In this document: positions 25,565 to 35,800 of the stretch, piece by piece
How the letters are laid out: every line of letters begins with the position of its first letter
Position numbering within the stretch: position 1 is the first letter of the stretch
Assembly: GCA_963205315.1 (NCBI GenBank)
Contig: CAUJIO010000101.1
Location: 1 to 64,000 of the forward strand
DNA from: Pseudomonadota bacterium
Lineage (GTDB): Bacteria; Pseudomonadota; Alphaproteobacteria; Rhizobiales; Aestuariivirgaceae
Direction: 5' to 3'
Length of the DNA stretch: 64,000 nucleotides
Program-made: the position numbers and the translations under genes
The notes under the pieces: model-generated
The model's database searches: none
What the model was told of the DNA's origin: nothing
Seen by the model: only the letters and a program-made list of their open reading frames with translations

Positions 25565-26266
25565 ATGCTCACTCTTGCAGCCATCAAGCCGGTTGCAGCC
25601 ATGGTGGCGGGGCTTTCAAGCCTCGCCATCGCGGCCCTCCTGCACGGGACGGGACCCGACCTCGCCGAGCCCATTATGCGGCAGGTAGAGATACCGGGCT
25701 CCGCCACGCTGCTGGTGGCGGAACATGAAGTCACCCGCCGCGAGTGGCTGGCCTGCGTTGCCGATGGCGCGTGCGAGGCCCTGACACAGGAATTGCCGCA
25801 AGGTGCGGCGGACATGCCGATGACCGGCGTCAACCATCTCGACGTTGAAGCCTATCTGCGCTGGCTCAATGCCGCGGCCGGACGGCGTTACCGGCTGCCT
25901 TCCACGGAGGAGTGGCATGCAATCGCAGCGGAACTGCCAGCAGCGCCTTACAAGAAACTCTTCGATGATCCCCGGCTGGCTTGGGCTGCCGACTATGGCA
26001 GCATGCCACGGGTATCGGCTGTCGTGCGGCCGAGCGGTGCTTTTGGCACGTTCAGCAACGGCGTTGCCGATCTCGGCGGCAACGTCTGGGAATGGACGTC
26101 GACCTGCACGCTGAAAGGCGCTGAAACAGACCGCTGTCCGGCCTATCTGGCCGAAGGCCTGCACGAGGCGGCGGTGTCGATCTTTGTCCGAGACCCGGCG
26201 TCAGGCGGCTGCGCCGTCGGCGCCCCGCCCGCCAACATCGGCTTCAGGCTGGTGGCCGACGAATAG
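25565..26266 (+). CDS. nirV: NirV-like formylglycine-generating-enzyme family protein
   Basis: The 233-residue protein has an N-terminal hydrophobic segment and a FGE-sulfatase/SUMF1-type domain. Visible motifs are EVTRREWLACVADG, VNHLDVEAYLRWLNAAAGRRYRLPSTEEW, and NGVADLGGNVWEWTS, ending in NIGFRLV. nirV genes of this type occur directly downstream of nirK in many denitrifying alphaproteobacteria, and their exact role is not settled. It follows nirK by 21 bases with an AAGGAAAAGGG ribosome site, so co-transcription is likely. Confidence 0.85.
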   Translation: MLTLAAIKPVAAMVAGLSSLAIAALLHGTGPDLAEPIMRQVEIPGSATLLVAEHEVTRREWLACVADGACEALTQELPQGAADMPMTGVNHLDVEAYLRWLNAAAGRRYRLPSTEEWHAIAAELPAAPYKKLFDDPRLAWAADYGSMPRVSAVVRPSGAFGTFSNGVADLGGNVWEWTSTCTLKGAETDRCPAYLAEGLHEAAVSIFVRDPASGGCAVGAPPANIGFRLVADE

Positions 26267-26309
26267 TTCTCAGAACTCGGTTATCTTAGGGTAGAATGGC
26301 GAGGGAACG

Positions 26310-27017
26310 TCAACGAGCCGCAAATTGTCGCTCGATGTCATCCCACGCCGTCTTGCGAAAGCTTCCGCAGCTCGGCCAATACCTCGTATTGCCCTTCAAC
26401 AGGCTGACGCTTTCCGGCTTGAAAGGCTCGCCGGACATGCGCGTCATCAGGAGCGAACCGCTCGCCGTTCCGTAGATCAGGTGCAAGGCCCGCTTCGGAT
26501 GTTTCTCGACGGGAATGTTGGGAATCGCTTTTTCCCAACCCGGCTCGGCCATTTCACCATCGAAGTAGTCGAAGAAGACGCGGCCATCCGCCAGCTTGAG
26601 GAAATAGGCCAGCGAGCCGTGCTCCGGATCACGGAACCCCTTCGCTGCCACCACGTCCCCCAGAACCAGTTCATCAACGAAGCCGGAGTCGAGATCACGC
26701 CGCCGCTGTGCCTTTGCCGCGCGTGAGGGCCCCCGGCGCCAGACCTCGAAGCTCGAATAGACGATGCCAGCTGTAACGAGGGGGAGAATAACCGGCAATT
26801 TGACCGGCGGCCAAAGTCCGGTCAGCCACCCCAACACCATCGCACTTCCCGCGAGCAAGGCGCCCAGCAGCAGGCCCGAATAGCCAGCTACGAGGAACTT
26901 CGCCCACGGCGGCCCCATTTGCAGTGATGAAACCGACTTGAGCTCATCCGCCGAATTGACGGCCCGCCTGATGATCCGGGACCTGTCACTTTTCCGCAGA
27001 CTTGCGATGTCGTTCAT
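26310..27017 (-). CDS. Two-TM membrane protein of unknown function
   Basis: The 235-residue protein has a charged N terminus (MNDIASLRKSDRSRIIRRAV), two transmembrane segments (about residues 42-65 and 70-92), and a soluble C-terminal domain with LKLADGRVFFDYFDGE and LKGNTRYWPSCGSFRKTAWDD. No family is recognised. It begins seven bases after the stop of the lipoprotein gene upstream, so the two form a unit. The in-frame region upstream to 27362 lies on top of the lipoprotein gene and is not part of this protein. Confidence 0.7.
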   Translation of the reverse strand: MNDIASLRKSDRSRIIRRAVNSADELKSVSSLQMGPPWAKFLVAGYSGLLLGALLAGSAMVLGWLTGLWPPVKLPVILPLVTAGIVYSSFEVWRRGPSRAAKAQRRRDLDSGFVDELVLGDVVAAKGFRDPEHGSLAYFLKLADGRVFFDYFDGEMAEPGWEKAIPNIPVEKHPKRALHLIYGTASGSLLMTRMSGEPFKPESVSLLKGNTRYWPSCGSFRKTAWDDIERQFAAR

Positions 27018-27024
27018 CGGCCTC

Positions 27025-27384
27025 TCAGCCGCATTTCGCCTGCATGCGCCATTTGGCCTCGACATAGGCCGGCTCGCTCTGGAGCTTGCCGCGGTGGCCA
27101 TCCGGACAGGCGAAATAGCTGAGCGAGGACGTCGCCACGTTGACGGCATCCTTCTTCTGCTTCGGTCCCATGCCGGACACGGCCATGGAATAAAGGCCGC
27201 CGCCGCTGGGCGCGAAATCCAGATGATAGGTCTTGCCGTTGTAGAAGATCGGTTCCGACCGGGGGGCCGCCACCGGTGCGGGCGGCGCCTCACCCGTGAT
27301 GCGGACGGTCGACGACTGCTTGCAGCCCGCCAGAAAGGCGGCGCAGCAGCAGGCCAGCACAATGCGATTCAGATGTGTGTTCAT
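27025..27384 (-). CDS. Small lipoprotein of unknown function
   Basis: The 119-residue protein has a signal peptide ending in a lipobox (AAFLAGC, Cys about residue 20). The mature part contains a Pro/Ala-rich stretch, IFYNGKTYHLDFAP, and SYFACPDGHRGKL with a further cysteine, ending KWRMQAKCG. It is probably anchored in the outer or inner membrane. It is divergent from the aminotransferase gene and co-directional with the membrane protein that follows. The function is not recognised. Confidence 0.75.
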   Translation of the reverse strand: MNTHLNRIVLACCCAAFLAGCKQSSTVRITGEAPPAPVAAPRSEPIFYNGKTYHLDFAPSGGGLYSMAVSGMGPKQKKDAVNVATSSLSYFACPDGHRGKLQSEPAYVEAKWRMQAKCG

Positions 27385-27445
27385 GCCGCCCCTATGCCCC
27401 ACGCCTCTCGACCGGGCAAGCATTGCGACGTATAGAGGCGCAATC

Positions 27446-28657
27446 ATGACCAGCTTCGATCCCGCCTCCCTCCTCGTTCCCCGCACCCAGTCCGCCGACG
27501 AAGGCCCGATCATCCGCATGGCGCAGAAATCGCGCGACTTGCGGGCCAAGGGCATCGACGTCGTCAGCATGACGGTGGGAGAGCCGGACTTCGATACACC
27601 GGAGAACATCCAGGACGCCGCCACTGCGGCCATGAAGGCGGGCTTCACGCATTATGCACCGGTGCTGGGCGTGCCGGAACTGCGCGCCGCGCTGTCGAAA
27701 AAACTGAAGACCGAGAACGGCCTCGACTATGGCGTCAATGAAATCTGCCTCGCCAATGGCGCCAAGCAGGCGATCGCCAACGCCCTGCTGTCGATCATCG
27801 ATCACGGCGACGAGGTGATCATGCTGGCGCCGTTCTGGGTGTCCTATGAAATCACCGTGCGTTTCTGCGGCGGCACGCCCGTGGTGCTGCCTGCCAGTGT
27901 CGATGAGAACTACAAGGTGCCGGCGCGGCGCATCGCCGAGGCCATCACGCCGAAGACCAAGCTGCTGATCCTCAATTCGCCCTCGAACCCGACAGGTGCC
28001 GTGTGGACGCGCGCCGAACTGGAAGAGATTGCTACCCTGGTGAAGGCGCATCCGCGCATGATGGTGCTGTCGGACGAGATCTACGAATACATCATGTTCG
28101 GGGACAGGATGGTATCGATCGGCTCGCTGGCCGGCATGCGCGAGCGCACCATCACGGTGAACGGCTTCTCCAAGGGCTTTGCCATGACCGGCTGGCGGCT
28201 GGGCTATGCCGCCGCCGTGGAACCGATCGCCAAAGCCATGGGCCGCATGCAGGGCACGCTGTCGGCGGGCGCCAACCAGTTCGTGCAGCGCGCGGCGATT
28301 GCTGCCCTCGAAGGCCCGCGTGACGAGGTCGAACGCATGCGCCTGCGCTATCAACAGCGGCGCGACATGGTGCTGAAGGGCCTGCGCGCCATTCCGGGTG
28401 TCAAGATCGGTGACATTCCGGCCACCTTCTATGCCTTCCCCGATGTTTCGGAGCTGCTCGGAAAGAAGGCTGGCAACCACGTAATCGATTCGACCGACAC
28501 GCTCTGCGACTGGCTGCTCGACGAACATGCCGTCGCCGTTGTGCCGGGCGGCGCCTTCGGCGCTCCGGGTTCGATCAGGCTGTCCTTCGCCTGCAGCGAG
28601 GCGGAGATCGAAAAGGCGCTGGTGCGGATTCGGACGGCGTTGGGCAGTCTGGTTTGA
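27446..28657 (+). CDS. Pyridoxal-phosphate aminotransferase class I (aspartate-type)
   Basis: The 403-residue protein belongs to fold type I aminotransferases. Motifs are VSMTVGEPDFDTPENI, NGAKQAIANAL, APFWVSYEI, LNSPSNPTGAVW, LSDEIYEYIMF, and the PLP lysine in NGFSKGFAMTGWRLGY, with SIRLSFACSE carrying the substrate-carboxylate Arg near the end. This subgroup (Ib) includes aspartate/prephenate aminotransferases of alphaproteobacteria. The start at 27446 gives the usual N terminus; frames extending upstream run over the divergent lipoprotein gene. Confidence 0.92.
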   Translation: MTSFDPASLLVPRTQSADEGPIIRMAQKSRDLRAKGIDVVSMTVGEPDFDTPENIQDAATAAMKAGFTHYAPVLGVPELRAALSKKLKTENGLDYGVNEICLANGAKQAIANALLSIIDHGDEVIMLAPFWVSYEITVRFCGGTPVVLPASVDENYKVPARRIAEAITPKTKLLILNSPSNPTGAVWTRAELEEIATLVKAHPRMMVLSDEIYEYIMFGDRMVSIGSLAGMRERTITVNGFSKGFAMTGWRLGYAAAVEPIAKAMGRMQGTLSAGANQFVQRAAIAALEGPRDEVERMRLRYQQRRDMVLKGLRAIPGVKIGDIPATFYAFPDVSELLGKKAGNHVIDSTDTLCDWLLDEHAVAVVPGGAFGAPGSIRLSFACSEAEIEKALVRIRTALGSLV

Positions 28658-28669
28658 CGGCGCGGCGAC

Positions 28670-30229
28670 TTAGCGCCGGGCCGCCGAGAGCCGGATGTCG
28701 AGTCTCGACTCGGCTGCTGCAAACTGTGGCGATGGCTTGAGCCTGGCCTTGTCGACGAGAAACGCCTGGCCCGAGAGATTGTTGAGGTTGAAGACGTTGA
28801 TCCCCTGATTGCCGGGGACGTAGACGTTGCCATCGGCGACGGCCAACGAAATATAGGGGGCAAAGAACGGCAACCCGCCCGTTCCGGCCTGCCACAAGGG
28901 GCGGCAGTTGTTGCTGCAGCTTGCCGGGAAAGCGTACACGTGATCCTCCGTCAGCGCGTACACAATATCGCCCGCGACCGCGGTCGCGTATGAGCCTCCC
29001 AGCAGTGGCGTTTCCCAGTTTGGCACGCAGGTGGGTGCACTACAGGACGCGGGAAACGCGCTGAGCATTCCGCCACCCAGAACAAACGCCTGATTCCCGG
29101 CAACGGTAACTGTGCCATTCTTGCTGAAATTGTCGAATTGCCCCTTCCAGGCAGGCGACAATGAGGGGCCATTGGCAAGGAATGCCGCCAATTCAACGGG
29201 CGCCGCTCCAACGACCGCAAATACATAGTTGTTGGAAAACGCGGGCGCCCAGTTTCTGATGCTACCCCAATCCGCATAAGGCGTGCATGTTGCGCCGCCC
29301 GTGTTGCAACCGACTTTCAGGCCGTAAAGCTTGCCACCGGCGACCGCATAGACATTGCCGCCCCCGACCGCCACACTCGATTCGATTGGAGGCACAGAGC
29401 TCGTGGACCCCAGCAACGCGTGCCAGACGGGCGTGCATGTCGCGCCACCTGTGCCGCAATCGACCTTGAATGCAAACACGCCCGCATTGGTGTTACCCTC
29501 CGCTACGACGTAGACGATGCCGTCACTCACGACCGGCGTGCCGACACCGGGCGGCAGGTTGGCCTTCCATGCAAGGGCACCCGTTTTGCTGGAAAACGCC
29601 TTGATCTTCCCGGCCGCCGCGACGATCACCTTGCCGCCGCCATAAGCTGGCGCGGTCAGCGGCAGGGCCCCGGCCACAATATTGAAAACCGGCGCCCTGG
29701 TGTTGCGGTTGACTGCCCTGAGATGGCCATCGGAGGTGATGTAGTAGACGGCTTTGTCGACGAGAAGCGGGGCGCTTTGGACCGAGCCTCCCGGCAGTCG
29801 CCAGCTCAAACCCAGATTCTTCACCGTCGTGGTCTTCAGCACATTGTCGAATGCCACACGGCCCGTTGATGCTGCATCATGATGCCATTGCGTCCAGTTG
29901 GTTCGCACCTCGAAGAACTTTTGGGCGGACGCACCATTTCCCGAATGGGGAATAATCGAAATAACCTGATTTCCCGGAAGTGCCGTTTCCGGAATATTCA
30001 ATTCGAGTGTCAGTTTTCCGGCGCCATCGGTAACCCCGAATGTCAGCTGCTGAAGCCCGAAATAGACTTCATGAATGGCGTTGGCACCTAAGCCGGTGCC
30101 CTTGACGATGGTCTTGGTGTCTGGCGGCCCCGCCTGAACCGAAAGGCTGATCGATGCAGCAAAGGCCAGCGAAGAAGCCAAGTTGACAATTGCCATGGCA
30201 ACAAGAGCGGCAATGAAACGGCTGAGCAT
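28670..30229 (-). CDS. Secreted PQQ-like beta-propeller repeat protein
   Basis: The 519-residue protein has a signal peptide (residues 1-25), an N-terminal Ig-like region of about 100 residues (VKGTGLGANAIHEVYFG), the linker NWTQWHHDAASTGR, and then a chain of beta-propeller blades. Typical repeat phrases are APLLVDKAVYYITSDGHL, APAYGGGKVIVAAAGK, TPVVSDGIVYVVAE and SLAVADGNVYVPG. Pairs of cysteines occur in CGTGGATC and CNTGGATC loops, suggesting disulfides. The quinoprotein-type propeller without obvious catalytic residues suggests binding or structural work. A GGAGAAG ribosome site precedes the start. Confidence 0.82.
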   Translation of the reverse strand: MLSRFIAALVAMAIVNLASSLAFAASISLSVQAGPPDTKTIVKGTGLGANAIHEVYFGLQQLTFGVTDGAGKLTLELNIPETALPGNQVISIIPHSGNGASAQKFFEVRTNWTQWHHDAASTGRVAFDNVLKTTTVKNLGLSWRLPGGSVQSAPLLVDKAVYYITSDGHLRAVNRNTRAPVFNIVAGALPLTAPAYGGGKVIVAAAGKIKAFSSKTGALAWKANLPPGVGTPVVSDGIVYVVAEGNTNAGVFAFKVDCGTGGATCTPVWHALLGSTSSVPPIESSVAVGGGNVYAVAGGKLYGLKVGCNTGGATCTPYADWGSIRNWAPAFSNNYVFAVVGAAPVELAAFLANGPSLSPAWKGQFDNFSKNGTVTVAGNQAFVLGGGMLSAFPASCSAPTCVPNWETPLLGGSYATAVAGDIVYALTEDHVYAFPASCSNNCRPLWQAGTGGLPFFAPYISLAVADGNVYVPGNQGINVFNLNNLSGQAFLVDKARLKPSPQFAAAESRLDIRLSAARR

Positions 30230-30527
30230 ATAGCTTCTCCAAGCGTGGTCATTTCCGGCCCCATGCAAGTATGGGCAATACCACACAGCCGAGTCAACTC
30301 TGGCGAGCAGTCAGTAATGATTTTGCCCGCGGCGAGAACACCGGAGAATCAAAATCGGCGGCAATTGAGGCTACCTTTTGGGCTTGCCCCTATGTCAGGG
30401 AAATAAGGGGTTACGTCCGAGGCGCACAGGATTCGGTCAGGCTGTCTCTCGCCTGCATCCAGACTGAAAGCGGCAAGGCAGGGGACGGATATGGAAGGCG
30501 CCGGACAATCTTTGCCCCGAGGACGCC
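30230..30527. other. Intergenic region between two leftward genes
   Basis: About 300 bases separate the propeller gene from the LysR gene, both leftward. Open frames across it have no family features, no good ribosome site and atypical composition. The promoter of the propeller gene must lie here, but no operator or hairpin stands out. Confidence 0.5.
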
Positions 30528-31433
30528 TCAGGCCATTGCCTGCGCCCAGCGCAGGAAGGCTTGAATCGCCTGCTCTTTCGGATGCTGACGCCTGTGGACA
30601 AGATAAAATCCGTAGCCCGGCAAGGTCACCGCTGAGAGGCGCAGAAGCTTGCCGCTGGCCAGCTCCGGCGCGATGAGAATGTCGCTGCAAATCGCCAGGC
30701 CATGCCCCGCGATGACGGCTTCGATGCTGTGCAGTTCCTCTTCGAAACGCAGGCTCACGCGGCTGGCCAAATCTTGCGCAGGCTCGCCAGCCGCCTTGGC
30801 TTCACGTTCCCAGCGTTGCCACCTCGGCGCGTCGGCATCGGCGTCCGGCCACCCGGTTTCAATGAGGGGAAATCTTGCCAATGCGTCTGCGGCCAGCAGA
30901 CCGGCCGCCTCGCCGACCAACGAGGGTGCCCCCACAACGTGAAACCTGTCCCGGAAGAGTTCGGCAGCAGCGCCATCATTTGGCGTGCGCCTGGCGTAGC
31001 GGATCGCCACGTCTGCCTCATCCGAGTTGAGATCGAGCACATCGTAGGTGCTGATGATATCGAGCGGGATCGCCGCATGGGTTCTTCGCCATTCGGGGAG
31101 TTTCGGCATCAGCCACCGGGCTGCGAATGCACTTGTCGTTGTTACCCGAAGAACCGGGTTGAGTGTACCTTGACCGAGAGCCGCGAGGGCATCTGACAAA
31201 TCCTTGAAACTGGCTTGGACGCGCGGGAAGAGCTGTACGCCGGCTGCTGTCAGGGCAAGGGGACGAGGTAGGCGCCGGAAGAGTTTCTCACCGCAATGAC
31301 GCTCAAGCACGCGGATCTGATGACTGATGGCCGTCGGTGTGACGCCGAGTTCATCCGCCGCCCGCTTGAAACTCAGATGCCGGGCGGCAGCTTCAAAGGC
31401 TCGCAGACTGATCAGCGGCGGAAGGCGGACCAT
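30528..31433 (-). CDS. LysR-family regulator, GcvA type
   Basis: The 301-residue protein starts MVRLPPLISLRAFEAAARHL and has the helix-turn-helix LSFKRAADELGVTPTAISHQIR. The effector domain shows LRVTTTSAFAARWLMPKL and EADVAIRYARR. It is divergent from the FAD monooxygenase gene at 31571, and its likely task is to control it. A start at 31469 is in frame but adds residues not typical of the family. Confidence 0.9.
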   Translation of the reverse strand: MVRLPPLISLRAFEAAARHLSFKRAADELGVTPTAISHQIRVLERHCGEKLFRRLPRPLALTAAGVQLFPRVQASFKDLSDALAALGQGTLNPVLRVTTTSAFAARWLMPKLPEWRRTHAAIPLDIISTYDVLDLNSDEADVAIRYARRTPNDGAAAELFRDRFHVVGAPSLVGEAAGLLAADALARFPLIETGWPDADADAPRWQRWEREAKAAGEPAQDLASRVSLRFEEELHSIEAVIAGHGLAICSDILIAPELASGKLLRLSAVTLPGYGFYLVHRRQHPKEQAIQAFLRWAQAMA

Positions 31434-31570
31434 GACGCACCGTAGATGAAATGATTTCATCTGCAGCAAAATTCTTTGAATTTGCCACGGCGGAATGACG
31501 GGTGTCTTTTGATCCCAACAGTCTGCGAGCGATCAGCCAATCTGCTGCATCAATTTAGGGAATCTGGATC

Positions 31571-32800
31571 ATGGCAGCGCCTGTCATCGATTGCGATCTG
31601 CTGATTGCCGGCGGCGGGCTGGCGGGATCCGCCCTTGGGCGGGCGATGGCGCTGGCCGGGCATCACGTGATCATCGTTGAAAAGGAAACGGCCTTTCGCG
31701 ATCGCATCCGCGGTGAGGTGCTGCTGCCCTGGGGCAGTGTCGAAGCCAAGGAGTTGGATATCTACGACATCCTCATCAGAACATGCGCAACCGAGGTCGC
31801 GCGCGAGCACTTCTACTATTCCGGCGCAGCCACCTCGCCCCGGGACTATCGGACATCGACGCCGAAAGGAACCTGCACACTGACGTTCTTCCATCCGGAG
31901 ATGCAGGAGACCCTTCTCAACGAAGCAGCCCGGGCAGGCGCCGAAATCTGGCGCGGTGCCGCACTTTCAGCGCTGCGGCCCGGGGACAGGCCGGAAGCCG
32001 ACGTTTTCGACGATGACGGCATGAAAACCGTCCGGGCAAGGCTTGTCGTGGGTGCCGACGGGCGCGAGTCGCATGTTGCGATGCTGCTGGCGATGCCACG
32101 CTCAAACGACGAGACCGAACTTTTCACCGGCGGTCTGCAGATGACCGGCGACCTGCAAATCGAACACGCCTTGTATTTTTGTCTGCATGCGATCAGCGGA
32201 CGTGGCGTCATTCTGGTGCAGAACCGCCCGGGCAACTTCCGCGCCTATCTGCTGCACCACAAGGACGCCCTGCCCCGGCGCCTGTCAGGTGCTCGCGATT
32301 TCGCCGCCGTGATGCAGCACTTCCGTGAAATCGGCTTGCCACCGGACTGGCTGGAAGGGCTGACGCCCTATGGCTTCTTCGCCAGTTTCGACGGGGCACA
32401 CCGCTGGATCCCGCATCCGGTTCGGGCCAATTGCGCTCTGCTCGGCGATGCAGCAGCCGCCAGCGACCCGGTCTGGGGAAACGGACTATCACGCACCTTG
32501 AGAGACGTACGCTTGCTGCGTGACAGACTTCTTGATGACAGGGACTGGACACGTGCGGCGGATGGTTATGCGAAGGACCATGACGATTTTTTCCAGCGCC
32601 TGCGCCGTGCCGAGCGCCTGAATGCGCGCTTGCATTTCTCCATGGGAGAGGAAGCCGAGCGCCGGCGGCAATTGGCCTACGCCCGCATGGAAAGCGAACC
32701 CGAACTCAATCCCGATGTGTCAGGCCTGGGTCCCGAAGCGCGCTGCAATGATCATGTGATCAGCCAGTTGCTTGGTCAGGATCACGTGACGCTGATCTGA
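31571..32800 (+). CDS. FAD-dependent monooxygenase/oxidoreductase (PHBH-type)
   Basis: The 409-residue protein has the FAD motif CDLLIAGGGLAGSALGRAMALAG near the N terminus, IRGEVLLPWG, the VVGADGRESHV motif that contacts FAD and NAD(P)H, and ALLGDAAAASDPVWGNGLS for the FAD ribityl. These are marks of the p-hydroxybenzoate-hydroxylase-like group, which also includes halogenases and geranylgeranyl reductases. The substrate is unknown. It is transcribed divergently from a LysR regulator with a 137-base gap. Confidence 0.85.
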   Translation: MAAPVIDCDLLIAGGGLAGSALGRAMALAGHHVIIVEKETAFRDRIRGEVLLPWGSVEAKELDIYDILIRTCATEVAREHFYYSGAATSPRDYRTSTPKGTCTLTFFHPEMQETLLNEAARAGAEIWRGAALSALRPGDRPEADVFDDDGMKTVRARLVVGADGRESHVAMLLAMPRSNDETELFTGGLQMTGDLQIEHALYFCLHAISGRGVILVQNRPGNFRAYLLHHKDALPRRLSGARDFAAVMQHFREIGLPPDWLEGLTPYGFFASFDGAHRWIPHPVRANCALLGDAAAASDPVWGNGLSRTLRDVRLLRDRLLDDRDWTRAADGYAKDHDDFFQRLRRAERLNARLHFSMGEEAERRRQLAYARMESEPELNPDVSGLGPEARCNDHVISQLLGQDHVTLI

Positions 32801-32826
32801 CACCGATCCACTTGACGCCTTCAAAG

Positions 32827-32856
32827 AAAATGCCCGCGCATTTGCGCGGGCATTTC
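32827..32856. terminator. Bidirectional hairpin terminator
   Basis: A 12-to-13-bp stem formed by AAATGCCCGCGCA and TGCGCGGGCATTT lies between the convergent monooxygenase and RND genes. Leftward it is followed by a T-rich stretch (TTTTCTTT), rightward by TTTCC. It should stop transcription from both sides. Confidence 0.85.
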
Positions 32857-32878
32857 CAGTCAGCTGTTTCGGGCTACC

Positions 32879-35800
32879 CTACTCAGCCGCCTTTGGCAGC
32901 GCGAGGCCATCATTGGCAGGCGTTGCCACCACCTCATGTTCCAGCACGTCCGACTCGTTCTCGAGATCGTGCATGTGGCGGCGGTCGCGGGCGACGTAGG
33001 AATAGATCGCCGGGGTGATGAACAACGTGAAGAACGTGCCGATGGTCATACCGGCGGCGATCACCACGCCGATGTCAAAGCGGCTCTTGGCACCTGCACC
33101 GTCGGCAATCAACAGCGGCACAACGCCGATGACCATCGCCGCCGTCGTCATCAGGATGGGCCGCAGACGCGTGGCTGCAGCTTCCTTGATGGCGGTGTTG
33201 CGATCGAGCCCCATCGTTTCCTGCAGCTTGTTGGCGAATTCCACCATCAGGATGCCGTGCTTGGCGATAAGGCCGATGAGCGTGACAAGACCGATCTGCG
33301 TATAGATGTTGATCGTGCCAGAACCGATATTCACCGACGTGTTGTTCTGCGCCATGCCGTTGATCTGGCCGAGGATCCACAGCACGAACAGCGCTCCGAA
33401 CACGGTCGCCGGCAGGCCGATGAGGATGATGAACGGATCGCGGAAGCTTTCGAACTGCGCAGCCAGCACCAGGTAGATCAGCAGCAACGCAACCGCGAAG
33501 GTGATGGCCAGCGTATTGCCTTCCTTGACGAACTGGCGGCTCTCGCCCTTGTAGTCATAAGCCATGCCCTGCGGCATGATCTCGTCGGCCTTTTTCTGCA
33601 GGAAGGTCAATGCCTCGCCCACCGTACGGCCGGGGAACGGAACGCCCTGCAGCATGGCGGAGTTGAGCTGCTGGAATGTCGCCAGCCCGTTTGGCTGAAC
33701 CGTCTGGCCGACTGTTGTGAACGACGATAGCGGCACCATCGAACCGTCCGTGGCGCGAACCTTGAACTTCATGATCTGCTCGACCGTCGAACGCTCGGTC
33801 CGCGGCACCTGCGGAATGACCTGATAGCTTCTGCCCTGCACCGTGAAGCGGTTGACGTTGTTGCCGCCCAGGAGAGTTGCCAGCGTTGCGCCAACCTCCT
33901 GCATGGTGACGCCAAGTTTGTTGGCGCGATCCTTGTCGACCACCAGTTCAACCTGAGGAGTCTGGAAGCGCAGATCGGCGTTGGTGAAGATGAACAGGCC
34001 GGATTTCGTGGCCTCGCTCTTGAGTATCTCCAGCGTATCGGCCAGCCGCGTGTAGTCCCCGGGATAAGTGAGTACGAATTCAACGGGCAGATCGCCAGCA
34101 CCCACCGGAATGGCGGAGGGTGCCGTGGCGAAGATGTTCACGCCTGACACGGCCTTGAACTTGCCTTGCAGCTCGCCCATCACCGAAAGATCGGACCTCT
34201 CGCGTTCCGCCCATGGCTTCAGGATGAGTCCCATGAAAGCCGAGTGGCCATTTGGGAAACCGTTGATGGCGAAGAGGTTCTTCTTTTCCGGCAGCGCCAG
34301 GAACGTCTCCGTCAGATTGTCGGTATAGGTCGACAGGTAATCAAGATTGGTATGCTCGGGCGCGTTGACGAAGGCGAAGAGCACGCCCTGGTCTTCCGCC
34401 GGCGCGAGTTCCCGGTTGATGGCGCCATACAGCACCGTCGACAAGCCGATGGTCAGAACGGCAATCCACGCGAAAACGGCGCGCTGCTTGATGGCGCCAT
34501 CGAGCCGGCGGCGGTAGAAGCGCTGCAGGCCGCCGAACGTGCGTTCCACCACCCTGCCGAACCAGCTGAGTTCCGCATGCGGTTTCAGCATTTTGGACGT
34601 CATCATCGGTGACAGGGTCAATGCGATGACGCCTGACACGATCACGGCGCCAGCAAGCGTGAAGGCGAACTCGCGGAATAGCGCACCGGTGAGGCCCGAC
34701 TGGAATCCGATCGGAACATAAACGGTGGCGAGCGTGATGGTCATGGCGATGACCGGACCCGTTATCTCGCGCGCTCCCCTGATTGCCGCATCGAAGGGTT
34801 TCATCCCCTCCTCGATATGGCGGTGAATGTTCTCGACGACGACGATCGCATCGTCGACGACAAGCCCGATGGCAAGCACCAGTGCCAATAGCGTCAGCAG
34901 GTTGATGGAGTAACCGAAGAAGACCAGCACCAGCGCCACGCCGATCAGCGACAGCGGAATGGTGACAACCGGAATAAGCGTCGAGCGCACATTGCCGAGG
35001 AACAGGAAGATCACAACGATGACGATGGCGCCGGCTTCCAGCAGCGTCTTGGCCACCTCGTAGATCGACGCGTTGATGAATTCGGTCGCGTCATAGGCGA
35101 TGTTGGCTTCCAGACCGGTGGGCAGCAAGCGCTGCACTTCCGGCATGGCGTCGCGGACATTCTTGATGACGGTTAGCGGATTGGCGTCAGGCGTCGTCTG
35201 GATGCCCATGAACACGGCCTTCAGACCGTCAAAGGCTGAAGTCGAGTTGTAGTTCTGCGGGCCAAGGTCTATCGTGGCGATCTGACCAAGCCTGATGACT
35301 GTGTCGCCGCGCGTGGCGACGACCAGACTGGCGAATTGCTCCGGGGTTTCGAGCGACGTCTGGGCATTGATGTTCTTTTGCGTGAAATCGGCCTTCACTT
35401 CACCAGCCGCGGTCGAGAAGTTGTTGGCGGCCAGCGCCTGACGAACATCAAGCGGGGTGATGCCGAGTGCTGCCATCTTGTCCGGATTGAGCCAAACCCG
35501 CATGGCGAAGGTAGATCCGCCGAGAATGTCGGCGGCGGCAACGCCGCTGATGGCCTGCAATTTCGGCTTGACCACGCGGTCAAGATAATCCGAGATTTGC
35601 GGCGCCGACATCTGCTCGCTCTTGAAGCTGATATACATGAGCGCGAAACCCGCGCCCGTGGTCCGCTTCACCGTCGGGTCATTGGCATCTTCGGGCAATA
35701 CGCCCTTCACTTCGTTGACCTTCGACAGCACGTCGGCCAGCGCGCGGTCGGCGTTGGCATCGAGCCGCAGCTTGAGCGTGATGGTCGAGATGTTCTGAGC

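Noticed and set aside
27018-27362. N-terminal extension of the two-TM membrane protein
   Set aside because: The added residues are Arg/Pro/Ser-rich and overlie the lipoprotein gene in another frame; the ATG at 27017 gives a sensible N terminus.
30271-30564. A 97-codon plus-strand frame between the propeller and LysR genes
   Set aside because: It has no ribosome site, no protein-like features and runs into the 3' end of the LysR gene.
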